From CANKHA01 sp963731585 (GTDB lineage Bacteria; Pseudomonadota; Alphaproteobacteria; Rhizobiales; Xanthobacteraceae), in assembly GCA_963731585.1 (NCBI GenBank), contig CAVSWC010000003.1, forward strand, positions 372,001-436,000: 64,000 bases of DNA, in the 5' to 3' direction. The notes under the pieces were generated by a model. The model was not told where the DNA came from and did not search any database. It was given only the letters and a program-made list of their open reading frames with translations. The position numbers were made by a program, and so were the translations under genes. This document shows positions 48,818-60,965 of the stretch, piece after piece. The stretch's first letter is position 1. Each line of letters begins with the position of its first letter.

Positions 48818-50838
48818 ATGATGCGAACGCAGGGGGGACGGCGGTTGGATCACGGCAGATTGCGCGGTGCACAGCGTTTTTCGGCCGAGCCCGATCCAAT
48901 TGATCTGGGCCATGAACCTCCGCTTTCAGTAGACGGCGAGCGGACCGGCTTGGTGGATCGCCGCCGCGTGTCGGTGCACTGGTTATCCGGGACTATTCTG
49001 ACCGGATTTTGCGGCGCAGCTCTCATGGGCGGCGCCGTTTTCGCGTCGCTCGGCGGTGAAACAAATTTCGCCACCGTACCCGAGCGCGTTGAGACCGCGC
49101 TGCGCGGCGCGGTCGGCACCATTGGTGATCGGCTTGGCGTGCGCAAAAGCGACAAGCTTCCCGCGGTGCTGGAGCCGAACGTGGTGCGCCAGATCATCCG
49201 CGTCTCCACCACCACCCAGGTAGGCAGCCGCGAGGTCGTGCGCGTGCGGCCCTTCGTGCGCATTGCGGGAAATCTTTCGCTCACGCTGACCGAGATTTCC
49301 GCCGACGTGCCGCCATTCAACCCGCAAAAGATGCTGGCGGAATCCGGCACGCCGGAGATGCCGACGGCGGAGAGCGCCGCCGAGCCCGAGGCGGAAGTTT
49401 CCTTCGTCACCCGCGATCTGGCGTCGATCCTGCCGCGCGCCAAGATCAATGTTGCGGCGCCATTGGATGAGGTTCTGCAGCGCGTGCGCGAGGCCGCAAA
49501 CCGGACCGGGGGCCCGATCACGGACAGCCTCGGCTGGACCAGCAGCGATTGGCGCTGTCCCCTTCAAACTGGCTTACGCGACTGAAGGCAATACGGCCGA
49601 CCCTTATGCCGGCTTCGAAGCGCGCATCGTGCCGGAGAACATCAGCTTCCTGCCAAAGACCGCGAAGCAGACCACCGGCGGCAATAACTGGAACGAGCGG
49701 GCCATCACGGCGAAGAAAGGCGACACGCTCGACGCCGTGCTGCAGGAAACCGGCGCCACGCCCGAGGAAATCAAGGCTATCGCCAAAGCGCTCGGGGCGC
49801 GGGGCAACGCACTGAAGGAAGGGCTGAAGTTGCGCGTGCTGCTTGCCGCCACGGCAGGTGGCCAGCGGCTGCAGCCGATCCGGGTCATCATCGCCAACGA
49901 CACCGCGATCGAGTCGATCGTCGCGCTCTCCGATCTCGGCAAATACGTTGCCGTCGATGCCCGCAATCTCGGCAGCACCGAGGTCGCGCGAGCGGCGGAT
50001 GAAGAAGACGACGGCACCGGCGTGCGGCTCTATCAGAGCATCTATGAAACCGGGCTGCGCAACCAACTGCCGCGCCCGGTGATCGAAGATCTGATTCGGC
50101 TTTACTCCTACGACGTCGATTTCCAGCGCAAGGTGCAGCCCGGCAATTCCTTCGAGGTCTTGTTCGCGGGCGAGGAAGAGACGCCGAGCGCCGAAGGTAA
50201 AACCGAAGTCATGTTCGCCTCGCTCACGATCAGCCGGCGAGATGCGGAAATTCTACCGCTTCCAGACCCCCGACGACGGCGTGGTCGATTACTACGACGA
50301 GGCCGGCAAGAGCGCGAAGAAGTTCCTGGTCCGCAAACCGGTCGGCAACGGCATCATGCGTTCCGGCTTCGGCTTCCGCCGCCATCCCATCCTCGGCGCC
50401 ACCAAGATGCATACCGGCGTGGACTGGTCGGCACCGACCGGCACGCCGATCTACGCTTCCGGCAACGGCACCGTGGACAAGGTCGGCTGGGAATCCGGCT
50501 ACGGCAAATATATCCGCATCCGCCATGCCAACGGTTACGAGACCGCTTATGGCCACATGACCGCCTTTGCCCGCGGCATCAATCCCGGCGTGCGGCTGCG
50601 GCAAGGCCAGGTGATCGGCTTCGTCGGTTCCACCGGCCTCTCCACCGGTGCGCATGTGCATTACGAGATCATGGTCAACGGCCGCTTCGTCGATCCGATG
50701 CGCATTCGCCTGCCGCGCGGCCGCGTGCTGGACGGCCCGGTGCTGGCCGGTTTCGATCAGGAGCGCGCCCGGCTGGACACGATGATGACTCGGCCGGCGG
50801 CCCGCATGGCCTCGAGCGGACAGTCGGTCCGCCGCTGA
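48818..50838 (+). CDS. M23-family murein metallopeptidase, interrupted by two frameshifts
   Basis: A membrane-anchored zinc peptidase acting on peptidoglycan. After a basic N terminus comes one membrane segment, WLSGTILTGFCGAALMGGAV. A LysM/OapA-like region follows (ERAITAKKGDTLDAVLQETG, ATPEEIKAIAKALG). The catalytic LytM domain reads FGFRRHPILGATKMHTGVDW (His and Asp zinc ligands), SAPTGTPIYASGNGTVDKVG, then AYGHMTAFARG and STGAHVHYEIMVNGR with the second HxH pair. Frame breaks lie near 49530-49560 and at the CC 50234-50235; correcting the latter gives TISGEMRKFYRFQTPD. Either is most simply one extra base. The start at 48818 is the first in frame and lacks a clear ribosome site. Confidence 0.9.
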
Positions 50839-50856
50839 GTCTTCACAACCAAGGCG

Positions 50857-50883
50857 AAAAAAATGGCCCGCAGAAGCGAGCCA
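50857..50883 (-). terminator. Probable terminator of the minus-strand Bug gene
   Basis: On the minus strand TGGCTCGC and GCGGGCCA form a stem with one mismatch and loop TTCT, followed by seven T. It lies 28 bases beyond the stop of the receptor gene and also separates it from the convergent peptidase gene. Confidence 0.7.
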
Positions 50884-50911
50884 CTTTCATTCCTGCAAGC
50901 GTTAGCAGCGC

Positions 50912-51982
50912 TTATTTCTTTTCCGGGTTCAGCACCTTCAGGTCGGGCGTATCTTTGGTGGCTTCCGCCAGCCGGTTGATCACGTCCTTCGGCGTGGCAT
51001 AGACCTTTTTCAGCATCTCCTGCATTTCCTCGCCGGTGGCGGGATTGGCTTCCAGCCCCTGTTTTTCGGCATCAGCGAGGAGGTCCTTGTCCTTCATGGC
51101 GGCGTCGAAGGCGCGCCGCAGCGCCTGCACGCGATCGGCCGGCACGCCTTCCCGCACGAAATAGGGCCGGCCGAGCTCGAAGGCGGTGAATTGCAGCGTC
51201 AGCACTTGGCGCTGGGTTTCGTTTTCCGCCAGATCGGTGACGAGCGGCACTTCGGGAATATCGGGATGCTTTCTCAAACCCTGCTGGTAGAGGACGATAA
51301 TCTCGCCCGAGTCGATCCAATCCTTTTTATGCGGCTTCAGGCTGGTCCAGGAGAACGTGCCGCGGCCGTCCACTTCGCCGCGCTGCATGGCGAGATTCAT
51401 CTCGCTGCCGCCGGGATAGCCGGCAATCACCCTGTATTTGAAGCCGAGAATGTTGCGCAGGATGTAGGGCACGGTCACGCTCTCGGTGCCGACACCGGTG
51501 CCCGCGACGATGACCTCCTTGTTCCTCAAATCCTGCCAGGTCTTCACGCCTGCGCGTTTGTTAACGACCGCGACGCTGGTGTCGGCATTGGCGCTGCCGA
51601 TCCATTGCAGCTTGAGCGGATCGTATTTCGCGTGGGATGCATCGCCGAGCAGCGGTTCGAACGGAATGCCGCGTTGCGGCGCGCCTAAATGGAGCCCATC
51701 CGGATCGGCGACATTGGCGACGTAGTTGGTCATCACGAGGCCGCCGCCGCCCGGCATGTTCTTCACGATGACGGTTGGATTGCCGGGGATGTATTTGCCG
51801 ATATGCTTGGCCACCAGCCGGGCGTTGAGATCGTAACCGCCGCCGGGCGAGAGACCGACATAAAAGGTGAGGGTCTTGCCCTTGAAGAATTGCTCGGGCG
51901 TCTGCGCCGCCGCCGGAACGGCCGCCGTCGAAAGAGCGCCCGCGGCTAGGATGGCGACTAGACTGATCGTTTTACTCGGCAT
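50912..51982 (-). CDS. Bug-family periplasmic solute receptor
   Basis: The 356-residue receptor begins MPSKTISLVAILAAGALSTA with cleavage near AAAQ. The mature start is TPEQFFKGKTLTFYVGLSPG, with pocket motif PGGGYDLNARLVAKHIG and VKNMPGGGGLVMTNYVANVA. GGGAGGAAAC just before the ATG at 51982 fixes the start; the open frame runs back another 64 codons over non-coding sequence. It resembles the receptor at 10540 more than the tandem array, has no tail domain, and has no permease genes nearby, so it is another orphan receptor. Confidence 0.94.
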   Translation of the reverse strand: MPSKTISLVAILAAGALSTAAVPAAAQTPEQFFKGKTLTFYVGLSPGGGYDLNARLVAKHIGKYIPGNPTVIVKNMPGGGGLVMTNYVANVADPDGLHLGAPQRGIPFEPLLGDASHAKYDPLKLQWIGSANADTSVAVVNKRAGVKTWQDLRNKEVIVAGTGVGTESVTVPYILRNILGFKYRVIAGYPGGSEMNLAMQRGEVDGRGTFSWTSLKPHKKDWIDSGEIIVLYQQGLRKHPDIPEVPLVTDLAENETQRQVLTLQFTAFELGRPYFVREGVPADRVQALRRAFDAAMKDKDLLADAEKQGLEANPATGEEMQEMLKKVYATPKDVINRLAEATKDTPDLKVLNPEKK

Positions 51983-52148
51983 GTTTCCTCCCTGGAATTC
52001 TGACCCTGATCGGGCCCCAAGCCTGCAGCTATAATGCCCAAGAGCAGCAGGCCATACCACCGGGAAACACGCGGGGCCAAGCCCCCGCGCCGTCATGTCG
52101 CTGCTGCAGGATGCTGCGGCGCAGGCCGCCTGAGGCGCTGCCGGTGCG

Positions 52149-54744
<2,596 letters not shown>

Positions 54745-54974
54745 ACGTCACTCCTCGCCAGCGCCTGCCGTCTTCGAGCATGCATTTCACCAGGCTCAAA
54801 TGCCTGTCCCTGACATGCATCAAACGGCCAGGCACGGCGGCCGCTTTTGTTTGTAAAGCAAAATGTAGGCGATCGCCGGACGGACGGTAGAGCTTCGCCG
54901 CTAAAAATGCTCAGTCCTCTAGCCAGACTCCAACGCAATGGTTAGCAAGGAGCAGCCCAACCTGTGATGACCCC

Positions 54975-55765
54975 ATGCCCGCCGCCACGCTCCAGGCCAT
55001 CTACCGTTACCCGGTGAAGGGGCTCTCGGCCCAGGCGCTTCCGCGCGTTCAGCTTTCCGCCGGGTTTGACCCTTCCGGCCGACCGGCTCTACGCCATCGA
55101 AAACGGTCCCTCTGGCTTTGATCCGGCCGCCCCCGCCTATTTTCCCAAACAGCGATTCCTGATGCTGATGCGGAACGAGCGGCTGGCCGGGCTGCGCACA
55201 GACTTCGACGAGCAAACCCACGTGCTGAGCGTGCAAGGCCGACGGCCGGCTGGCGGCGGAGGGCGATCTGCGGACGAACGAAGGGCGGGCGCAGATCGAG
55301 CGGTTCCTCGCGGTCTATTGTGCGGACGAATTGCGGGGTCCACCGAAGATCCTCGCGGGCACGGGCGGTCACAGTTTTTCCAACATGAAGCCGCCCCATA
55401 GCTTTTCCGATGTGGCGCAAAGGGCGGTGTCGATCATCAATCTGGCCTCGGTCGCCGCGGTGGAGGACGCCGTGGGGGCGCCGGTCGATCCGCTGCGATT
55501 TCGCGGCAATCTCTATGTCAGCGGCTGGCCGGCCTGGCACGAGTTCGAGCTATTAGGACAGGAGATCGCGATCGGGCCCGCGCGGCTGAAAGTTGTCCGC
55601 CGCACCAAGCGCTGCGCGGCCACCAATGTCGAGCCCGAGACAGGTATCCGCGACCTAAACATTCCGCAGACGCTCATGAAAAGCGTCGGCCATGCCGATT
55701 GCGGCATCTACACCGAGGTCGTCGTTGGCGGCGAAATCGCCGTGGGTGAGACTGTTGCCGCCTAG
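54975..55765 (+). CDS. MOSC-domain protein, interrupted by two frameshifts
   Basis: A soluble protein with an N-terminal MOSC_N-like barrel and a C-terminal MOSC domain, related to molybdenum-cofactor sulfurase tails and to mARC/YcbX. It starts MPAATLQAIYRYPVKGLSAQ. After corrections come TLPADRLYAIENGPSGFDPA, GHSFSNMKPPHSFSDVAQRA and RRTKRCAATNVEPETGIRDL with the conserved cysteine. Frame breaks lie at the TTT 55065-55067 and the CC 55239-55240, each one base too many. It may transfer or bind Mo-cofactor sulfur. No molybdoenzyme gene is beside it. A bidirectional terminator follows its stop. Confidence 0.87.
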
Positions 55766-55767
55766 AC

Positions 55768-55800
55768 AAAACGCCATGGCCAGGTAAGGCCATGGCGTTT
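55768..55800. terminator. Bidirectional terminator
   Basis: A perfect 13-base inverted repeat AAACGCCATGGCC/GGCCATGGCGTTT with loop AGGTAA lies between the convergent MOSC and CHAP-like genes. The T-runs are short (GTTTGTT), so efficiency is uncertain. Confidence 0.75.
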
Positions 55801-55849
55801 GTTACTCAACACGACGCAACGCTTACACAACGACGCTACGTTACTGCGC

Positions 55850-56497
55850 TCAGGCGCGGGGCATGACATAAGCCAGGATGCGCCTGCGCGGATAAACCGA
55901 TTCCGCGACCGTATTATTGTGATTGCCCGAAACGACGATCACGTTGCCGGACGGATCGATGCCGCTGACCACACCGACATGGCCGCCGCTGCGTCCGCGC
56001 GACATCACCGCGAGAGCGCCGACTTGCGGACCCGAAACCCTCTGTCCATAGGAGGCGAAGGACTTCGCCAGGTCCGAGGGCCCGCGCTTATGGCCGGAGC
56101 GCTCCAGCACCAGGTTCATGAAGGCCCCGCACCACAGGCTGCGCCGCTTCGTCGGGTTGGTGCCGAGATAGCGCCGCGCCTCCGCCACGACAGGAGAGTA
56201 CGCCCCGGAAGCCGCGGCATAAGCCGTCGCTGCCTGCGTGGCTGCGCTTCGAGCCTTGCGGCTCGACTGCACGCTGACCGTGGCCTGCCGGCTCACGCCA
56301 GCCGCCCTCGCCTGCGTGGCTACGGTGCGCGCCTTACGGTTCGACTTCACGGTAGCCTTGGCTTGCCGGCCCCCGCCGGAGGTGAATCCCGGCAAATCGT
56401 TTTCGGATGATCCTGTGATGTCCGCGGAGGCGGAAGTAGCAGCAAGCGAAAATGCGATTGAAAAAATTGCCAGCATTTTGGGTTGGAAAAAAAACAT
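55850..56497 (-). CDS. Secreted CHAP/NlpC-P60-like (TIGR02594-type) protein
   Basis: A 215-residue protein with signal peptide MFFFQPKMLAIFSIAFSLAA and a low-complexity Arg/Thr/Ala linker with two imperfect copies of KARTVATQA/KARSAATQA. The C-terminal papain-like domain begins SPVVAEARRYLGTNPTKRRS. The catalytic Cys is in LWCGAFMNLVLERSGHKRGP and the His in GGHVGVVSGIDPSGNVIVV; NHNNTVAESVYPRRRI closes the fold. Proteins of this type cleave peptidoglycan peptides or amides. It is the only gene on its strand here. Confidence 0.85.
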   Translation of the reverse strand: MFFFQPKMLAIFSIAFSLAATSASADITGSSENDLPGFTSGGGRQAKATVKSNRKARTVATQARAAGVSRQATVSVQSSRKARSAATQAATAYAAASGAYSPVVAEARRYLGTNPTKRRSLWCGAFMNLVLERSGHKRGPSDLAKSFASYGQRVSGPQVGALAVMSRGRSGGHVGVVSGIDPSGNVIVVSGNHNNTVAESVYPRRRILAYVMPRA

Positions 56498-56843
56498 GCG
56501 ATTGGTCTCCCCAGTGAACGCAGAACTCAGCGGCCTTGACGATCAGACCGCACGCCAGGGCTCTAACGCCAATAAAGTGTGACCATATCTAGGCAGGTAT
56601 GCAGTATTTTTGTGAAAACGGTCCTCAGCGGTTTGGGCTATTACTTCTGAGTCAGCCGTCTGACATAGACCCAACTTGCTGTTAAGGGAATGTTTGCCAT
56701 ACTATACTTAGTGGTTCCTCGTTTCATGCACGGTCTATACTGTGCTTTTTCGCGGATACGGCGAGCGCAAGGTAGCGCTCGCAAGAGCGCAAGCCGTCAT
56801 GCCGGGCGTGTGAGAAAAGTCCGGGGTTAGTCTAATGGTATCG
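56498..56843. other. Low-GC intergenic region
   Basis: The 346-base stretch is AT-richer than its surroundings and holds the promoter of the CHAP-like gene and the 3' flank of metW. Around 56765-56800 GAGCGCAAGGTAGCGCTC can form a small hairpin. I see no gene. Confidence 0.5.
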
Positions 56844-57506
56844 TCAGCCCTTGCGGCTCAGCAGGAACACTGCCTGCTCTCCGAACAGGTTCCAGAACCA
56901 CCAGGGGGCGTTCAGGCGCAGCCGCTTGCCCCAGGCATTGAGAGCGACCGCCCTTTCCATCTTGGCGCCCGACTGCTCGCACAATTGGCGAAAGTCTTTG
57001 ATGGTGCAGAAGTGGATGTTGGGAGTGTCGTACCAACTGTAGGGCAGGTTGTCAGTTTGCGGCATGTGACCCCCGAACAGCAGCTGCAGCCGGATGCGCC
57101 AGTGGCCAAAATTCGGGAACGACACCACCGCGTGGCGCCCGATACGCAGCATATGCTCCAGCACCCGGCGCGGATGGCGGGTAGCCTGCAGCGTCTGCGA
57201 CAGGACCACGTAATCGAAGGCGTCGTCGGGGTAGTCGGCAAGATCGGTGTCGGCGTCGCCCTGCACGACAGCCAGTCCCTTCGCCACGCTTTCGTTCACG
57301 CCTTCGCGTGACAGCTCGATGCCCCGGCCATCGACGCCGCGCGTCTCGCCCAGCAGGCGCAACAGCTCGCCATCGCCGCAGCCGACATCGAGCACCTTGG
57401 CGCCAGGCTCGATCATCTGCGCCACCACCAAAAGATCAACGCGGCTGCTGCCCGGCGACCGGCTGGCATCGGCTGCAACAAGATCGCGCTGCAAACGTGT
57501 GAGCAT
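56844..57506 (-). CDS. metW: Methionine biosynthesis protein MetW
   Basis: The 220-residue SAM-dependent methyltransferase-fold protein has VLDVGCGDGELLRLLGETRG (motif I), FDYVVLSQTLQATRHPRRVL and the MetW-specific VVSFPNFGHWRIRLQLLFGG and NLPYSWYDTPNIHFCTIKDF. MetW partners MetX and is needed for homoserine acylation in several proteobacteria. It lies three bases after the metX stop, and the pair is always adjacent in this group. No frame break. Confidence 0.96.
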   Translation of the reverse strand: MLTRLQRDLVAADASRSPGSSRVDLLVVAQMIEPGAKVLDVGCGDGELLRLLGETRGVDGRGIELSREGVNESVAKGLAVVQGDADTDLADYPDDAFDYVVLSQTLQATRHPRRVLEHMLRIGRHAVVSFPNFGHWRIRLQLLFGGHMPQTDNLPYSWYDTPNIHFCTIKDFRQLCEQSGAKMERAVALNAWGKRLRLNAPWWFWNLFGEQAVFLLSRKG

Positions 57507-57509
57507 CGA

Positions 57510-58706
57510 TCAACCGTTCGCCTTCAACCCGCGCGCCTTGGCTGCGGAATCAAGAAAGCCGCGCATGATCGCAAACAGCTCCGGCTCATCGAGCAAAAAG
57601 GCGTCATGGCCTTTATCGGTGGTGATCTCGGCAAAGGAAACGCGCGCCCCGCCGGCGTTGAGCGCATGCACGATCGCACGCGAATCCGACGTCGGGAAGA
57701 GCCAATCGCTGGTGAAGGAGACCACGCAGAAGCGTGTCTGGGCGCCCCTGAAAGCATTCGCCAGCACGCCGCCGTAGTCCGCCGCAAGGTCGAAATAATC
57801 CATCGCCCGGGTCAAATAAAGATAGCTGTTGGCGTCGAAGCGCTCGACGAAAGAGCTGCCCTGATGGCGCAGATAGGACTCCACCTCGAAATCGGCATCA
57901 AAGGAAAAAGTCGGATTGGACCGATCCTGCAGCCGCCGACCGAATTTGCGGTGCAAGGCCGCGTCCGAGAGATACGTGATGTGCGCGCCCATGCGCGCTA
58001 CCGCCAAGCCTCGGCGCGGATTGGCGCCTTCCAAAAGGTAGCGCCCCTGCCGCCATTCCGGATCGGCCATCACCGCCTGGCGGCCGACCTCGTGGAAGGC
58101 GATGTTCTGCGCCGAGTGACGCGTGGCGCAAGCAAGCGGCAGCGCCGCGAAGACGCGGTGCGGGTAGCTCGCCGCCCATTGCAGCACCTGCATCCCGCCC
58201 ATCGAGCCGCCCGCCACCGCAAACAGCGTCTCGATGCCGAGCGCATCAAGCAGCGTCGCCTGCGCGCGCACCATGTCGCGAATGGTGATGACCGGAAAAT
58301 CCAGTCCCCAAGGCTCGCCCGTAGCCGGATTAATGGACGACGGCCCGCTTGAGCCCATGCAGGCGCCCATCACATTCGGGCAGATGACGAAATAGCGCTC
58401 GGTGTCGATCGGGCGTCCGGGGCCGACCATGGTTTCCCACCAACCCAGCTTGCCGGTGACCGGGTGGGTAGAAGCGACGTGCTGATCGCCCGTGAGCGCG
58501 TGGCAGATCATCACCGCGTTCGAGCGCTGCGCATTGAGCGCGCCATAGGTCTTGTAGGCGATCTGGAACGGCGAGAGTTCGACGCCAGCGTCTAATTTCA
58601 GCGGCTTGTCGGGCCCGAAGCGCACGACAAGGGAATCCCGCGGAAAGTCCGCTTCGCGCGGACTTACCTCGGCATTGCGTGCCGGGTTGATATGGACGTC
58701 GGCCAT
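57510..58706 (-). CDS. metX: Homoserine O-acyltransferase (MetX family)
   Basis: An alpha/beta-hydrolase-fold acyltransferase for the first committed step of methionine synthesis. Motifs are VMICHALTGDQHVASTHPVT, nucleophile elbow AGGSMGGMQVLQWAASYPHR (Ser in GGSMGG), the acid in SFTSDWLFPTSDSR, and His in TDKGHDAFLLDEPELFAIM. Acetyl or succinyl specificity cannot be told with certainty from inspection. The start at 58706 follows AGGAAGGTCG; the frame runs 11 codons further upstream. It forms an operon with metW. I found no SAM riboswitch upstream. Confidence 0.95.
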   Translation of the reverse strand: MADVHINPARNAEVSPREADFPRDSLVVRFGPDKPLKLDAGVELSPFQIAYKTYGALNAQRSNAVMICHALTGDQHVASTHPVTGKLGWWETMVGPGRPIDTERYFVICPNVMGACMGSSGPSSINPATGEPWGLDFPVITIRDMVRAQATLLDALGIETLFAVAGGSMGGMQVLQWAASYPHRVFAALPLACATRHSAQNIAFHEVGRQAVMADPEWRQGRYLLEGANPRRGLAVARMGAHITYLSDAALHRKFGRRLQDRSNPTFSFDADFEVESYLRHQGSSFVERFDANSYLYLTRAMDYFDLAADYGGVLANAFRGAQTRFCVVSFTSDWLFPTSDSRAIVHALNAGGARVSFAEITTDKGHDAFLLDEPELFAIMRGFLDSAAKARGLKANG

Positions 58707-58972
58707 CGACCTTCCTGAAATAGCGGCTTCGCGCAGCATTGAACGCCCGCGGCGCGGCTTAGCCTAGGCTCGCCGCCGAATGTGTCATGTTTTCTTTGAT
58801 TTCGTAACTGCGAAAACCTATCCTGTCCATGACCTTATGCCCGGCAACGCAGGCAAGCTTGCGCAGATTGCGTAGACTTGTCTGCGCTGTCCATGCATGT
58901 CTTGGAAGCTCTCAATCTTTGACCAGAAGGGCCGCCCGGAGCCTGGACGGCCGCTTGCGGAAACAGGCCACG

Positions 58973-59839
58973 ATGATGCCGGACAAGCCTCCCGCCGATT
59001 CTTCACTCGCCGCGTTGCGGGCCGAGATCGACCACATCGACGAGACCATGCACGGCCTGCTGATGCAGCGGGGCGAGATCATCGACCGCCTGATCGCCGT
59101 CAAACAGACGCAGGAAAGCGGCTCCGCATTCCGGCCCGCGCGCGAGGCCGAGATGATGCGCCGGCTGGCCGATCGCCATCGCGGCATCCTGCCGCTCGAT
59201 ACCGCTGAGAGTATCTGGCGGGTTATCATTTCTACTTTCACCTATGTACAGGCGCCCTTCTCCATTCACGCCGACCTGACGAACAACCCCGCGGCCATGC
59301 GCGATTCCGCGCGCTTCCATTTCGGCTTCACCGTGCCCTTCGTCGCGCATACGGGTGCGGCCGGCGTGGTTGCAGCGGTATCGGAATCGCGCGGCGATCT
59401 CGGCCTGGTAAACGCGTTGGGCGGCGGCGGCGCCTGGTGGACGGCGCTGGAATTCGACAGCGCGCCGAAGATCATCGCGCGGATGCCTTTCGTTGACCGC
59501 GACAACCATCCGGCTGCGCTGCCGGTGTTCGTGATTTCCCGGGTCGCGGCCGATGCCATGGTGCCCGATGTCGCGGTCTGGAGCCTGCGAATCTCCGGCT
59601 GGGGGCCGAAGGCGGCCAAGGCAGTGGCACATCTGGCCGACGTAATCGCCGTGCCGGACAGTGCCTTCGACGGCGCGGCCTTGCTGGTATCGGTGCCGCA
59701 GAATTCGAGTTTTGAGCGGATCTCCGAGGCTGTCGTTAACGCAGGCGCATCGATCCGCTCCTCTGCCCTCGTCGGAAGCCACGCAACCCGCTATACCCTC
59801 CCGGCCGCCGGCGCCCGGGCTGTCCAGACCGGGCGCTGA
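58973..59839 (+). CDS. Chorismate mutase (AroQ) fused to a binding-protein-like domain
   Basis: The N-terminal 95 residues form an AroQ-type chorismate mutase (LRAEIDHIDETMHGLLMQRG, EIIDRLIAVKQTQESGSAFR, EAEMMRRLADRH). The remaining 180 residues (DSARFHFGFTVPFVAHTGAA, SESRGDLGLVNALG, FVISRVAADAMVPDVAVW) have the form of a periplasmic-binding/prephenate-dehydratase-like half, but I see no full prephenate dehydratase motif set. The start is 58973 (ATG ATG). Directly upstream of hisC and tyrC, it fits aromatic amino-acid synthesis: chorismate to prephenate. The role of the C-terminal domain is uncertain. Confidence 0.85.
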   Translation: MMPDKPPADSSLAALRAEIDHIDETMHGLLMQRGEIIDRLIAVKQTQESGSAFRPAREAEMMRRLADRHRGILPLDTAESIWRVIISTFTYVQAPFSIHADLTNNPAAMRDSARFHFGFTVPFVAHTGAAGVVAAVSESRGDLGLVNALGGGGAWWTALEFDSAPKIIARMPFVDRDNHPAALPVFVISRVAADAMVPDVAVWSLRISGWGPKAAKAVAHLADVIAVPDSAFDGAALLVSVPQNSSFERISEAVVNAGASIRSSALVGSHATRYTLPAAGARAVQTGR

Positions 59840-59858
59840 TCGTCGTCTGGAGTCCGTG

Positions 59859-60965
59859 ATGTCAGTTCAGCAGCGCCCGCAACCGCGCCCCGGCGTGCTT
59901 TCAATCGAGGCCTATGTGCCTGGTAAAAGCGCGGCGCCGGGGGCTGCGCGGGTTTTCAAATTGTCCGCCAACGAAACGCCGCTCGGACCGAGCCCGCGCG
60001 CGGTTGAAGCCTATCGCGGCGCGGCGGAGCATCTGCACGACTACCCGGAAGGCACGGCGCGCAAATTGCGCGAAGCGATCGGGCGCAGCTTCGGGCTCGA
60101 TCCTGCGCGTATCGTCTGCGGTGCGGGCTCGGACGACCTCTTGAACCTGCTGGCGCATGCCTATCTCGCGCCGGGCGAGGAAGCGATCTACACCGCGCAC
60201 GGTTTTCGCATCTATCCGATTTTCACGTTGGCCGCCGGCGGCAAGCCGGTGATCGCGGCGGAGAAGAATTATACCGCCGACGCGGATTCGATCCTGGCGG
60301 GGCTGACCGACCGCACCCGCATCGTTTTCCTGGCCAATCCGAATAATCCGACTGGCACTTATATGTCCTTCGACGAGGTCAAGCGCATGCACCGCGCGCT
60401 GCCGCAGCATGTGCTGCTGGTGCTCGACGCCGCCTACGCGGAATACGTGCGCCGCAACGATTACGAATCCGGCATTGAGCTGGTCGCGACCAGCGACAAT
60501 GTCGTGATGACGCGGACCTTCTCCAAGATTCACGGGCTCGCCGCGCTGCGCCTCGGCTGGATGTACGGCCCCGCTCATGTGGTGGACGCGGTCAACCGCA
60601 TCCGCGGACCCTTCAACGTCAACACGCCGGCGATGCTGGCGGGCATCGCTTCCATCGAGGACACCGGGCATCTGGAAATGTCGCGCGCGCATAACGCGTG
60701 CTGGCTGCCGTGGCTGACGCAGGAGATCGGCAAGCTCGGACTGGAAGTGACCCCGAGCGTGGCCAATTTCATCCTGATCCATTTCCCCAAGACCAAGGGG
60801 CGGACGTCACGCGACGCCGAGGCTTTTCTCACGCAGCGCGGGCTGATCTTGCGCGAGGTCTCCAGCTATGGCCTGCCTGACGCGCTGCGGCTCACCGTCG
60901 GCACCGAGGAAGCCAATCGCCTGGTAGCGGCGGCGCTGGCGGAATTCATGGGGAAGAAAGCGTGA
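59859..60965 (+). CDS. hisC: Histidinol-phosphate/aromatic aminotransferase (HisC family)
   Basis: A PLP-dependent fold-type I aminotransferase of 368 residues. It has FKLSANETPLGPSPRAVEAY, LHDYPEGTARKLREAIGRSF, CGAGSDDLLNLLAHAYLAPG, VFLANPNNPTGTYMSF and the PLP lysine in MTRTFSKIHGLAALRLGWMY. Beside chorismate mutase and tyrC it may act on aromatic 2-oxoacids as well as histidinol phosphate. TGGAGT eight bases upstream fixes the ATG at 59859; the frame extends back into the mutase gene. Its stop overlaps the tyrC GTG start. Confidence 0.94.
   Translation: MSVQQRPQPRPGVLSIEAYVPGKSAAPGAARVFKLSANETPLGPSPRAVEAYRGAAEHLHDYPEGTARKLREAIGRSFGLDPARIVCGAGSDDLLNLLAHAYLAPGEEAIYTAHGFRIYPIFTLAAGGKPVIAAEKNYTADADSILAGLTDRTRIVFLANPNNPTGTYMSFDEVKRMHRALPQHVLLVLDAAYAEYVRRNDYESGIELVATSDNVVMTRTFSKIHGLAALRLGWMYGPAHVVDAVNRIRGPFNVNTPAMLAGIASIEDTGHLEMSRAHNACWLPWLTQEIGKLGLEVTPSVANFILIHFPKTKGRTSRDAEAFLTQRGLILREVSSYGLPDALRLTVGTEEANRLVAAALAEFMGKKA

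Noticed and set aside
58740..58830. SAM riboswitch upstream of metX
   Set aside because: Alphaproteobacterial metX and metA leaders can carry one, but I see no SAM-II or SAM-I-like conserved core here.
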